A DNA stretch of 39,721 bases from an uncultured Eubacteriales bacterium (lineage in GTDB: Bacteria; Bacillota; Clostridia; Peptostreptococcales; Anaerovoracaceae). Below are positions 8,019-15,527 of the stretch, in pieces. A program made the position numbers and the translations under genes. Below the pieces are notes generated by a model. That model was not told where the DNA came from. It did no database searches and worked only from the letters and a program-made list of their open reading frames with translations. Positions within the stretch are counted from its first letter, which is position 1; the number at the start of each line of letters is the position of its first letter. The DNA is taken from NCBI GenBank assembly GCA_900542565.1, contig UQOC01000018.1, positions 1 through 39,721 on the forward strand, in the 5' to 3' direction.

Positions 8019-10964
8019 ATGCCCAACAAACTGCAAGCCTACGCGGAGCAGGCGGAGCGCACCGCGCGGCAGATCACCGGCAGCCATCTGGCGTGGACGG
8101 CGTTCCTGACCACCGCCGCAAGGCTGTATAAATACCCCTACAACGAGCAGCTCATGATCTATATGCAGCGCCCGGAGGCCACCGCCTGCGCGGAGTACGA
8201 CTTCTGGAACGAGAAGATGGGGCGCTATGTCCGGCGCGGCAGCACGGGCATCGCCCTCATTGACGCTACCGGCTACAAGCCAAGGCTCAAATACGTCTTT
8301 GACGTTTCCGACACCGGCGGAAAGGAAAACGCCCGCCGCGTCAACTTGTGGGAGCTGAAAGACGCGCATACCGACAGCGTGAGCGCCATGCTGGAGCGTA
8401 ATTACAGCGTTTCCGGCAAAAACGGCCTCGCGGAGCAGTTCGAGAGCGTCGCTTCTCAGCTTGCTGCGGAATATTGGCGCGACCATTCCCGCGACATTCT
8501 CGGCATCGTTGCGGATTCCTATCTGGAGGAGTATGATGATTACAACATCGAGGTGGCGTTCAAAAACGCCGCGGTGGTCAGCATCACCTACTCCCTCATG
8601 TCCCGCTGCGGGATGCGGCCGGAGGATCACTTTGAACACGAGGATTTTTTCAGCATCTTTGATTTCAACACCCCGCGCACGGTGGCAGCCCTTGGCACGG
8701 CGGTCAGCGAGATCAACGAACAGGTTTTGCGGCAGATCGAAGTTACGATACGAAATTATGAGCGCGAACACAGCGCGGAAAGGACGGCAGAGCATGGAGA
8801 ACAACCTGACTTACACGATGAACGGAGATTACATGATTCCCGACCTGAAGATCGAGGTGCCGGAGCAGCCCCTCGGCAAGTACGGGCGGATGCGCCAGAA
8901 GTACCTGAAGGAGCATCGGCCCATCCTCTGGAACCAGATGATCTTGGAGGAAGCCCTGTTCCCGCACCTGCTGGAGATCGAGCAGGCAGCGCAGAGCCGT
9001 CTGGAGCAGATGATGCCGGAGCTGGCATCGGAGGCGGGAGCGACGGAGGCGCTGAAAGCCCGCGACCCAATGAAATGGGTGGGCCTGATGAACACCTGCA
9101 AGGCGCAGGCGGAGGAAGTGATTCTCGCGGAGCTGATCTACGCATAACAGAACACCCCGCACGGGGCGGTCAGCTATCCTTTTTCCCCACCGAAGCGGAA
9201 CAAATTGTATCCATTGAAGAAGCGGAGAGCGCACAGACGCCCTTCGCTTTTTCCGTTTCTCAGGAGCAGCTTGACCATGTGCTGCGGCTGGGCGGCAACG
9301 CGGACGATACCCGCATGGTCATTGCCGCCGCGTTCCAGAAGCAGAAGTCCACGGAGGACGTTGCCGCGCTGCTGCAAAACACCTTCCACGGCGGCAACGG
9401 CTTTAAGACGCCGGAGGGCGAGCTTTCCGTGTGGTACGCCGTAGACGGCATCCACATCGCCCCCGGCAGGAGCGCGGAGTATGTGCGCAGCGCGCAGGTA
9501 ATCGCATGGCAGGATGCCGCCGCGCACATTTCCCAGCTTATGGACAGCGGCGCGTATGCCTCCAACGTGGAGCTTGCCGAGGCAGGGCAGCATGAGCGGA
9601 TGCAGCTTGCACAAGCCCTCTGGTATCTGAAACACGACCTGAGCGACGAGGCGCGGGAGCAGGGCTATCTCTCCTGCATGGATACGCTGCGGGGCGGCGG
9701 ATTCCCTGATGAAACGGCGCGGCTGGCGGAGCAACTGACAAACACAGATTTCCGTGAAACGCTCTCCGGCGAGTTCGCGCAGTTTTACGCCGCACATGAG
9801 CAGGACAGAAGCCTGCTGCGCTTCCATTACCACAAGCTGGAGAACATCTGGCAGAGCCTGCGGGACCTGTCCTTGCCCCGCAGGGAGTATTCCTCCGAAA
9901 TGACCACAATGCCGGAGCTGGCACGCTTCATCACGGAGGACGAGATCGACCACGCGCTGGATCGCGGCAGCGGCGTGGAGGGCGGCAAAGGCAGAATCTA
10001 CGAATACTTCACCGCCGACCATACCGGCAGGGAAAAGGCAGCTTTCCTCAAAGATGAGTACGGCATAGGCGGGCGCTCCCATGCCGTTTCCGGTGCATCC
10101 CACAGCGGCGAGAATCACGACAGCCGCGGAATTACGCTGAAAAAGGCAGACTGCGCCAATGTGGAGCTAAGCTGGACGAAGGTGGCCGCAAGGATTGACA
10201 GCCTCATTCAGAAGGACCGCTTCCTCTCCCCAAGGGAAAAGGAGCGCTACGCCCAGCTTCAGCGGGAAAAGGAGGCGGAGCGTGAACTGCCAACACAGGC
10301 ACAGACCGACTACAATGCCATCAAGGAAGCCCACCCGGACGACATCGTGCTGTTTCAGGTGGGCGATTTCTTCGAGATGTACGGCGAGGACGCAAAACAG
10401 GCGGCGGAGCTGATTGACCTCAACCTCACCACAAGAGCGATACCCGGCGCTGGCCGTGTGGAAATGTGCGGCGTACCGTCGCACAATTTAGAGATGTATG
10501 TAGAGAAATTGCGCGATAAGTATGATGTGACGATTGCCGAAGCGCCAGACTTTAGAGGTGAGCGCCGCGTCTATACCATGCGCTCCGTTGACCATGAAGC
10601 AGAGGCCGCCATTGACGCATACGAAGCCGAGTTTGGCGCAGACGGTACGAGGGTATTCCGCGATCCTGCCGCAGAGCAGCCACAGCCCACGGTGGCAGAG
10701 CTGTTTGAACAGTATAAGCTGACCGTAGGCAACGCGCTTGTCGCGGACGACGCTTTCCTCAACGCCTGCCGCAACTCTGACCGGGAGAACGCCTATCTGG
10801 AGGGCGCGGCGGCAATCCGGCGCATCGTCACAGAATCCGGCGATTTGCAGCTCACACGGCTTTATTTCAGCAACGCCTTTCGGACCGTCTCGATGCTGAC
10901 GGTGAGATGCAATGTGTCAACAATCTCCTGCAGCGTGACATCGGGTTTGTCTTTTACCAGCTGA
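8019..10964 (+). CDS. N-terminal part of large ICE helicase/methylase-type protein (3' truncated)
   Basis: The first about 948 residues match the N-terminal half of the giant (typically about 2000 aa or more) proteins of Tn1549-like ICEs that end in methyltransferase and SNF2-helicase domains. The conserved start is NKLQAYAEQAERTARQITGS, with LYKYPYNEQLMIYMQRPEA and a first globular domain to about residue 245. A Gly/Pro/Asp/Glu-rich linker follows (about 255-375). Residues about 760-850 resemble the MutS mismatch-binding domain I (VGDFFEMYGEDAKQAAELID, VEMCGVPSHNLEMYV). From about 10,862 the frame runs into an inverted IS630 remnant and stops after about 33 foreign residues, so the methylase and helicase parts are missing. 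GAGGAGGA lies 8 nt before ATG 8019. The linker DNA also encodes TnpV in the +1 frame. Confidence 0.78.
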   Translation: MPNKLQAYAEQAERTARQITGSHLAWTAFLTTAARLYKYPYNEQLMIYMQRPEATACAEYDFWNEKMGRYVRRGSTGIALIDATGYKPRLKYVFDVSDTGGKENARRVNLWELKDAHTDSVSAMLERNYSVSGKNGLAEQFESVASQLAAEYWRDHSRDILGIVADSYLEEYDDYNIEVAFKNAAVVSITYSLMSRCGMRPEDHFEHEDFFSIFDFNTPRTVAALGTAVSEINEQVLRQIEVTIRNYEREHSAERTAEHGEQPDLHDERRLHDSRPEDRGAGAAPRQVRADAPEVPEGASAHPLEPDDLGGSPVPAPAGDRAGSAEPSGADDAGAGIGGGSDGGAESPRPNEMGGPDEHLQGAGGGSDSRGADLRITEHPARGGQLSFFPTEAEQIVSIEEAESAQTPFAFSVSQEQLDHVLRLGGNADDTRMVIAAAFQKQKSTEDVAALLQNTFHGGNGFKTPEGELSVWYAVDGIHIAPGRSAEYVRSAQVIAWQDAAAHISQLMDSGAYASNVELAEAGQHERMQLAQALWYLKHDLSDEAREQGYLSCMDTLRGGGFPDETARLAEQLTNTDFRETLSGEFAQFYAAHEQDRSLLRFHYHKLENIWQSLRDLSLPRREYSSEMTTMPELARFITEDEIDHALDRGSGVEGGKGRIYEYFTADHTGREKAAFLKDEYGIGGRSHAVSGASHSGENHDSRGITLKKADCANVELSWTKVAARIDSLIQKDRFLSPREKERYAQLQREKEAERELPTQAQTDYNAIKEAHPDDIVLFQVGDFFEMYGEDAKQAAELIDLNLTTRAIPGAGRVEMCGVPSHNLEMYVEKLRDKYDVTIAEAPDFRGERRVYTMRSVDHEAEAAIDAYEAEFGADGTRVFRDPAAEQPQPTVAELFEQYKLTVGNALVADDAFLNACRNSDRENAYLEGAAAIRRIVTESGDLQLTRLYFSNAFRTVSMLTVRCNVSTISCSVTSGLSFTS
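8794..9147 (+). CDS. tnpV: TnpV family transposon-encoded protein, nested in +1 frame
   Basis: This 117-aa protein matches the TnpV family of small ICE proteins: TYTMNGDYMIPDLKIEVPEQ, then GKYGRMRQKYLKEHRPILWN, a helical middle, and the typical end VGLMNTCKAQAEEVILAELI. AAAGGA lies 9 nt before the ATG. The whole gene sits inside the large ICE gene at 8019, one base out of frame, and both frames stay open throughout. The larger protein reads this stretch as a disordered-looking linker, so the folded, family-conserved product is probably TnpV. Its function is unknown. The ORF is open further upstream, but that part is only a shadow of the larger gene. Confidence 0.75.
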   Translation: MENNLTYTMNGDYMIPDLKIEVPEQPLGKYGRMRQKYLKEHRPILWNQMILEEALFPHLLEIEQAAQSRLEQMMPELASEAGATEALKARDPMKWVGLMNTCKAQAEEVILAELIYA

Positions 10965-11185
10965 TCGATGCTGGCGAGCTTCTCCGGGCTTAAAGCCGGT
11001 TTTCTTCCCCGAAGAAATGTTCGCGTTTCAAAGGAACCGGTTTCTTCCCAACTCTTTTTCAAACGATATACGGCGCTTCGATTTACCGAATAACAATCTG
11101 CGACTTCTTGTACCTTGTGCTTTTTCTCCAATGCCTCAATCAGCAGTTTTCTGGCTTCATTGTGCAACATTTCAATCATCCCCTT
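10862..11185 (-). mobile_element. IS630-type transposase remnant (N-terminal HTH part)
   Basis: The minus strand from 11179 to 10862 encodes 105 residues like the first half of IS630-family transposases. It starts MLHNEARKLLIEALEKKHKV, has a helix-turn-helix with YSVNRSAVYRLKKSW, a second HTH-like unit with GRKPALSPEKLASIDQL, and ends TVSIETVRKALLK. The family normally continues with a further linker and a DDE nuclease domain. Here the frame stops exactly where the ICE gene begins, so the catalytic part is missing. No clear terminal inverted repeats could be identified. The edges, about 10,862-10,868 and 11,180-11,190, are inferred from where neighbouring gene homology ends. Confidence 0.7.
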
Positions 11186-11189
11186 GCCT

Positions 11190-11726
11190 CGATACAGCTA
11201 CGACAGCCTCATCCGCAATTTCTCCTTCGTGTTCCAGCGGACCTATCTTTTCTCGGACACCATCGCCAACAACATTCGCTTCGGAAAGCCCGATGCCTCC
11301 ATGGAGGAGGTGCAGGCCGCTGCAAAGAAGGCGCGGTGCTACGACTTTATCATGGCACTGCCGGACGGCTTTGACACCGTCATCGGCGAGGCAGGCAGCT
11401 CGCTTTCCGGCGGCGAGCGCCAGCGCATTTCCATCGCCCGGGCAATTATGAAGGACGCGCCTATCATCATTCTGGACGAAGCCACTGCCAATGTTGACCC
11501 CGAAAATGAAAAGGAGCTGATGGAGGCCGTTGCGGAATTGACCCATGATAAGACGGTCATCATGATCGCCCACCGGCTGAAAACCGTGCGCCATGCCGAC
11601 CAAATTTTTGTGGTCGATCACGGCGAGATCGTTCAGCAGGGCACCCATGACGAGCTGGTTGCTGTTGACGGGCTCTACCGCCGCTTCGTGGTGGAGCGGC
11701 AGCAGGCCGCCGGGTGGAAGGTCTGA
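11190..11726 (+). pseudogene. ABC exporter ATP-binding domain, 5'-truncated remnant
   Basis: This is the C-terminal part of a fused membrane-ATPase ABC exporter (MdlB/MsbA type). Recognisable are the Q-loop (FVFQRTYLFSDTIANNIRFG), the signature LSGGERQRISIARA, Walker B IIILDEATANVDPENEK and the H-loop IAHRL. The transmembrane domain and the Walker A motif are missing because the gene begins abruptly after the IS630 remnant. The frame itself has no internal stops. Without Walker A it cannot be a working ATPase. It is GC-rich like the ICE and may be former ICE cargo such as drug export. Confidence 0.85.
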
Positions 11727-11752
11727 AGAAACACAATCTAAAAAATATGAAA

Positions 11753-11789
11753 AGAAGCTCGTATCAGCTATTGACCGATACGAGCTTCT
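11753..11789 (-). terminator. terminator hairpin for the minus-strand remnant gene
   Basis: AGAAGCTCGTATC and GATACGAGCTTCT form a perfect 13-bp stem around an 11-nt loop. Read on the minus strand it is followed by TTTTCATATTTTTT, so it fits a terminator for the ATC-hydrolase remnant that ends at 11794. It may also stop the plus-strand ABC remnant, although no good T tract lies on that side. Confidence 0.7.
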
Positions 11790-11793
11790 CCGT

Positions 11794-12137
11794 TTATTCT
11801 CTGTTTCCGGTAATAAAGTAGTCGCAATACTCTCCGCCATTCGCCAGCGTCTGTTTTCTGTGCAGCACGCCGTGCTGAAGCGTGATCATCACTTCATCAA
11901 GTTCGCAGAACAACGGCATGAGTTCGGAAACACCGAGTTTCTCCGCGTAAATGCAAATCGGGCAGCGGGTAATGCGGTAGTAACAGGCACCCTCATACGC
12001 TGCCCGACAAAATCCACCTTGAAGGAGGTCGGGTATTTCGCTTCCTTTTCGGGCGTGTACCATTTGGCGTATTTGACAACGCTCTTTTTGTTCTCCGCCT
12101 TGCCCTTGTCGGCCAGACAAACAATCTTGTTTGTCAA
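11794..12137 (-). pseudogene. ATC hydrolase family protein remnant, frameshifted and 5'-truncated
   Basis: Two minus-strand frames together give a protein like the C-terminal half of the L-2-amino-thiazoline-4-carboxylic acid hydrolase family. Frame one reads KYAKWYTPEKEAKYPTSFKV. After about 12,003 the second frame reads CYYRITRCPICIYAEKLG, ELMPLFCELDEVMITLQHG and KQTLANGGEYCDYF. Adding one G in the GGG run near 12,002-12,005 would join the frames. The Cys-x2-Cys and the final CDY are typical of the family. The N-terminal half, normally about 100 residues or more, is absent because chromosomal sequence with the pepP promoter begins there. An intrinsic terminator follows the stop. Confidence 0.65.
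12116..12135. repeat. 20-bp palindrome at the element/chromosome boundary
   Basis: GACAAACAA and TTGTTTGTC are perfect inverted 9-mers separated by TC. The right arm overlaps the -35 element of the predicted pepP promoter, and the left arm lies in the decayed ATC-hydrolase remnant. It could be an operator, a recombination footprint or chance. Confidence 0.5.
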
Positions 12138-12160
12138 GTGTTATGCAGATGAGGTATAAT
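12131..12160 (+). promoter_or_regulatory. predicted sigma-A promoter of pepP
   Basis: TTGTCA (12131-12136), an 18-nt spacer and a perfect TATAAT (12155-12160) form a strong vegetative promoter match. It would give a leader of about 115 nt before pepP. Apart from the promoter and AGGAA before the start codon, I see nothing clear in the 12,161-12,283 leader. Confidence 0.6.
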
Positions 12161-12283
12161 GAAGGCAGCAGCTCTTAACGCCTGACGGTGCAAGGAAGAG
12201 TTCATTGAACCACATTTGCCTGACTGGATCGTGGTACAATAAAAAAGCACTATGAAAAAGAATGAGAAAGACAGGAAATCAAT

Positions 12284-13996
12284 ATGCGAAAACAACTGAC
12301 AGATCTGCGCCGTAAGATGGCGGAGCGGGGCATAGACGCCTATATCGTTCCGACCACCGATTTTCACGGATCAGAATATGTAAATGATCATTTTAAATGC
12401 AGGGAGTATATCTCCGGATTTACCGGATCGGCGGGAACACTTGTGGTGACCGCAGAAGACGCCGGCCTGTGGACCGATGGCAGATATTTTCTGCAGGCTG
12501 CGCAGGAGCTTTCCGGCAGCGGCATACATCTTATGAAGATGAACCAGGCTGCAACGCCGACAATACCTGGATATCTCAGGGAAAATATACCTTCAGACGG
12601 TACGGTAGGCTTCGACGGCCGGATAGTAGGATGGAGCATGGGATGTGAACTGGAAAGGGACCATTCCGTTATCTGTGATCTGGATCTGGCGGGAGAAATA
12701 TGGGCAGACAGGCCAAAGTTGGCAGGATCTGCAATATACGCCCTTCCAATGGAGGTGACAGGTGAAAGTGCAAAGAGTAAGCTTGAAAGGATCCGCCGGG
12801 CCATGGCCGAAAAACATGCGGACTTTCATCTTATTACCAGCCTGGAGGAGATAGCGTGGCTGTATAACCTTCGGGGAAATGATGTGAAATACACACCGGT
12901 GTTTTACGCTTTTGCACTCATAACCATGGAAGAAGACCGGCTCTATGTGCTGGACCGAAGCTTTGAGGAGCGGAGCACGCTGCCATATCTTCAGGTTTTC
13001 GATGATCTGCGCACCTTGGGGCCGGGCAGGATCCTGCTCAACAAAGATGTGACCAGCTACTCCCTCGTAAATGCCATATCGCCGCAGACAGAGATCATCA
13101 GCGGCACAGACCCGGCAGAGATAATGAAAGCCACCAAAAATCCTGTGGAGATAAGCTGTACCAGGAGAGCCCATATAAAAGACGGGATCGCCATGGTGAA
13201 ATTCCTTCACTGGATCAAGACAAATGTAGGGAAACAAAAGATCACGGAAATCTCAGCTTCAGACAGACTGGAAGCTTTCAGGAGGCAGCAGCCGGGATGC
13301 TTTGATCTGAGCTTTGACACCATTTCCGGTTACATGGATAACGGTGCGATAGTCCACTATGCGCCATCGCCGGAGACGGACAGGGAGCTGAAGCCGGAAG
13401 GGCTTCTTCTGATCGATTCTGGAGGCCAGTACAAAGACGGTACGACCGACATAACAAGAACGGTCGTGCTTGGACCGCTGACGGGCCAGATGAAGGAGGA
13501 TTACACTACTATATTAAAATCCAACCTGACCCTGTCCATGGCGAAATTTGCCAAAGGCACCACAGGCACGCAGCTGGACGAGACAGCCCGCAGGCCGGTC
13601 AGGGACAGAGGACTGGATTTCGACCACGGTACAGGACATGGCGTGGGACATATCCTCAGCGTCCACGAAGGGCCGAACAATATCAGTCCGAGAAACGGCA
13701 GCTGGCCCATCACGCCGGGAATGATAACCACAGACGAGCCGGGAATATACAAGGAAGGCGAGTACGGTATCCGTCTGGAAAACGAGCTGCTCTGTGTGGA
13801 GGATGCCGGAGGCAGCTTGAAGTTTGAACCAATAACCATGTGTCCTTTTGACAGGGAGGCTATCATCCCTCAGATGCTCACCGAAGAAGAAAGATCCTAT
13901 CTAAACGGATATCACAGAAAAGTATATGACAGCCTGTCTCAGGGACTGGAACAGGATCTGAAGGACTGGCTGAAAGAACAGACGGCTCCCATATGA
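12284..13996 (+). CDS. pepP: Xaa-Pro aminopeptidase (M24B)
   Basis: This 570-aa cytosolic metallopeptidase removes N-terminal residues before proline. Residues about 1-300 form the two creatinase-like N-terminal domains (VPTTDFHGSEYV, EYISGFTGSAGTLVVT). The pita-bread catalytic domain carries the expected metal ligands: Asp378 and Asp389 in DSGGQYKDGTTDITRT, His452 in HGTGHGVGH, Glu485 in DEPGIYKEG and Glu499 in IRLENE. The length fits the long APP1-like form with a C-terminal extension. AGGAA precedes the ATG. It is monocistronic between its own promoter and a bidirectional terminator. It is the first gene with chromosomal codon usage. Confidence 0.95.
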   Translation: MRKQLTDLRRKMAERGIDAYIVPTTDFHGSEYVNDHFKCREYISGFTGSAGTLVVTAEDAGLWTDGRYFLQAAQELSGSGIHLMKMNQAATPTIPGYLRENIPSDGTVGFDGRIVGWSMGCELERDHSVICDLDLAGEIWADRPKLAGSAIYALPMEVTGESAKSKLERIRRAMAEKHADFHLITSLEEIAWLYNLRGNDVKYTPVFYAFALITMEEDRLYVLDRSFEERSTLPYLQVFDDLRTLGPGRILLNKDVTSYSLVNAISPQTEIISGTDPAEIMKATKNPVEISCTRRAHIKDGIAMVKFLHWIKTNVGKQKITEISASDRLEAFRRQQPGCFDLSFDTISGYMDNGAIVHYAPSPETDRELKPEGLLLIDSGGQYKDGTTDITRTVVLGPLTGQMKEDYTTILKSNLTLSMAKFAKGTTGTQLDETARRPVRDRGLDFDHGTGHGVGHILSVHEGPNNISPRNGSWPITPGMITTDEPGIYKEGEYGIRLENELLCVEDAGGSLKFEPITMCPFDREAIIPQMLTEEERSYLNGYHRKVYDSLSQGLEQDLKDWLKEQTAPI

Positions 13997-14035
13997 CAGA
14001 AAAACGCCTGTTGATACGGATAAAATATATTTCAT

Positions 14036-14073
14036 AAAAAAGCCGGCGGCTATGAAAATTCCGACGGCTTTTT
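14036..14073. terminator. bidirectional terminator between pepP and the HAD gene
   Basis: AAAAAGCCGGCGG pairs with CCGACGGCTTTTT (one mismatch) around an 11-nt loop. A and T tracts on both sides let it end transcription from the converging pepP (+) and HAD (-) genes. Confidence 0.8.
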
Positions 14074-14082
14074 ATGCTTACA

Positions 14083-14874
14083 TTATAAGGGGATGAATTT
14101 TTCTATGGCTTCGGCCACACCCAGGGATCTTTCCTGAGAAGACACATAAAAGGCATCGGACTTGAGGCAGCTGACAGAATTTGAGACCGCCACACCGACG
14201 CCGGCCCATCGGATCATTTCAGCATCATTGGTATTGTCACCGCAGGCCATTACCTCCGACGAGTCGATGGAAAGCCTGTTGCACAGCAATTTCAGTGAAT
14301 TTGCTTTGTTTATACCGGCAGGCATTATCTCTATCAGGTAAGGCTGGGATTGAGCCAGGTACACGCTGTCTTTGAGATAGTCGGCAAGGCATGTCTGGAT
14401 ATGGGGAACAGACTCAGGCGGCGCCACGATCATGGCCTTTGGAGACGGGAGCAGGTTGTAATCATCAAAATTGCCTGCTTCTATTGCCTGGGTATTGGCC
14501 AGATCCGGGTCTATGGTCGTGCCTTCTGTGACCTTTTCCACCAGTATCTTGTGATCCTGGTAGAACTGGCAATATAATCCTCTCTGACGGCAGAAGCTTA
14601 TGATCTGCCTCATCGTATGGACGGGCAGCGCTCTGGAGAACAGGACAGTCCCGTCGGCCTCTGTCACCATTGAACCGTTATAGCAGAGGACTTTGCACTC
14701 AGGGCCTATCTGGCGGGCATATTTCCTCGCTGAAAGATAGAGCCTGCCCGTCGCAATGACTACTGTGACTTTGGAGCGTATACAGGCCTGCAGCAGGGCA
14801 AGGGTGCGGGGGTGAATGCTGTTGTCTTTTTCAAGGAGCGTATTGTCCAGATCAAGTGCGATAAGCTTTATCAT
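14083..14874 (-). CDS. Cof-type HAD-superfamily hydrolase
   Basis: This 263-aa phosphatase is of the HAD IIB/Cof group. Motif I is DLDNTLL near the N-terminus (nucleophile Asp8 and Asp10), motif II is VIATGR, the motif III lysine is likely in AGINKANSLKLL, and motif IV is ACGDNTNDAEMI. Such enzymes remove phosphate from sugar phosphates, nucleotides or cofactors such as FMN and PLP; the substrate here cannot be read from sequence. GAGGTG precedes the ATG. The start lies 9 nt after the previous gene's stop, so it is the last gene of the ABC-transporter operon. Confidence 0.9.
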   Translation of the reverse strand: MIKLIALDLDNTLLEKDNSIHPRTLALLQACIRSKVTVVIATGRLYLSARKYARQIGPECKVLCYNGSMVTEADGTVLFSRALPVHTMRQIISFCRQRGLYCQFYQDHKILVEKVTEGTTIDPDLANTQAIEAGNFDDYNLLPSPKAMIVAPPESVPHIQTCLADYLKDSVYLAQSQPYLIEIMPAGINKANSLKLLCNRLSIDSSEVMACGDNTNDAEMIRWAGVGVAVSNSVSCLKSDAFYVSSQERSLGVAEAIEKFIPL

Positions 14875-14883
14875 ATTTTCACC

Positions 14884-15507
14884 TCAAAATATTCCTATCA
14901 GAGCTATAATGGTGCACAGTATCAGCAAAAGCTGGACTACCCAGTAAAAGGCTGTATACAGGTGCCTTGTGCGCGGCCGGTAAAACAAGTTTCCCAAGGC
15001 TATATGGGAAAACGGGCGATGAGGGCGGAAACAATATATCGGGGCTTCTTTAAGGTCGGAGAGGATCTCGCTGCTCACCCCGGCCGTATCCTGAGCGGAA
15101 TCCGGGATATCGCCCACATTGCCGAAAAGACTGATATGGAGCAGTATATAGCACCGCTGCGCATAATAAAGATGCCTTGAAAAAGCATTGTTCCACCTGG
15201 CGGTCAGGACGATCGACAAAAATCCGGCTATGGTGAGGAAAAGATACATGGCAAATGTCATCACGGCATTCAGTGAACCGGACAGTGCCATGGCTCCTGC
15301 AACAAGGGCAAGAAAAATACTGTTAAAAGTGAGCCTTTCGTTTTCCACATGGCGTGCATGCTCAAGGTTTTCCGACATACAGGCAGTTATAAAATCGGCC
15401 TGTTCTTCGGTGAGTTCACGGCCTTCATATCTTTTCCACAAGGAATGTTCAAAGAGATAGTCATTGAATTGGCCGGTCGTTTTGAAGGAGGGTTTTTTGT
15501 TGTCCAT
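14884..15507 (-). CDS. uncharacterised membrane protein in ABC operon
   Basis: This 207-aa protein has a soluble charged N-terminal region (about 1-60), a pair of transmembrane helices (about residues 60-105), a soluble middle and one more hydrophobic helix at the C-terminus (VVQLLLILCTIIALIGIF). I chose ATG 15507 because AAAGGA lies 7 nt upstream. An ATG at 15531, which forms an ATGA overlap with the permease stop, would add eight residues. The layout of two membrane hairpin segments with cytosolic ends resembles small multimeric inner-membrane proteins, but I cannot name a family. The operon context with an FtsX-like permease suggests a partner or regulator of that transporter. Confidence 0.65.
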   Translation of the reverse strand: MDNKKPSFKTTGQFNDYLFEHSLWKRYEGRELTEEQADFITACMSENLEHARHVENERLTFNSIFLALVAGAMALSGSLNAVMTFAMYLFLTIAGFLSIVLTARWNNAFSRHLYYAQRCYILLHISLFGNVGDIPDSAQDTAGVSSEILSDLKEAPIYCFRPHRPFSHIALGNLFYRPRTRHLYTAFYWVVQLLLILCTIIALIGIF

Positions 15508-15527
15508 AAAGTCATCCTTTGTAAATA

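Noticed and set aside
8461..8793. Extension of the TnpV frame upstream of its ATG
   Set aside because: The open frame before 8794 lacks family sequence and lies within a well-conserved part of the larger gene; only 8794-9147 fits TnpV.
10303..10580. A genuine mismatch-repair MutS gene fragment
   Set aside because: Only the domain I-like part is present and it lies in the continuous frame of the ICE protein, flanked by ICE-specific sequence; no MutS lever, clamp or ATPase segments are nearby.
11017..11451. A plus-strand 144-codon frame across the IS630/ABC junction
   Set aside because: It is a chance frame: half lies antisense to the transposase remnant and half is out of frame with the recognisable ABC protein.
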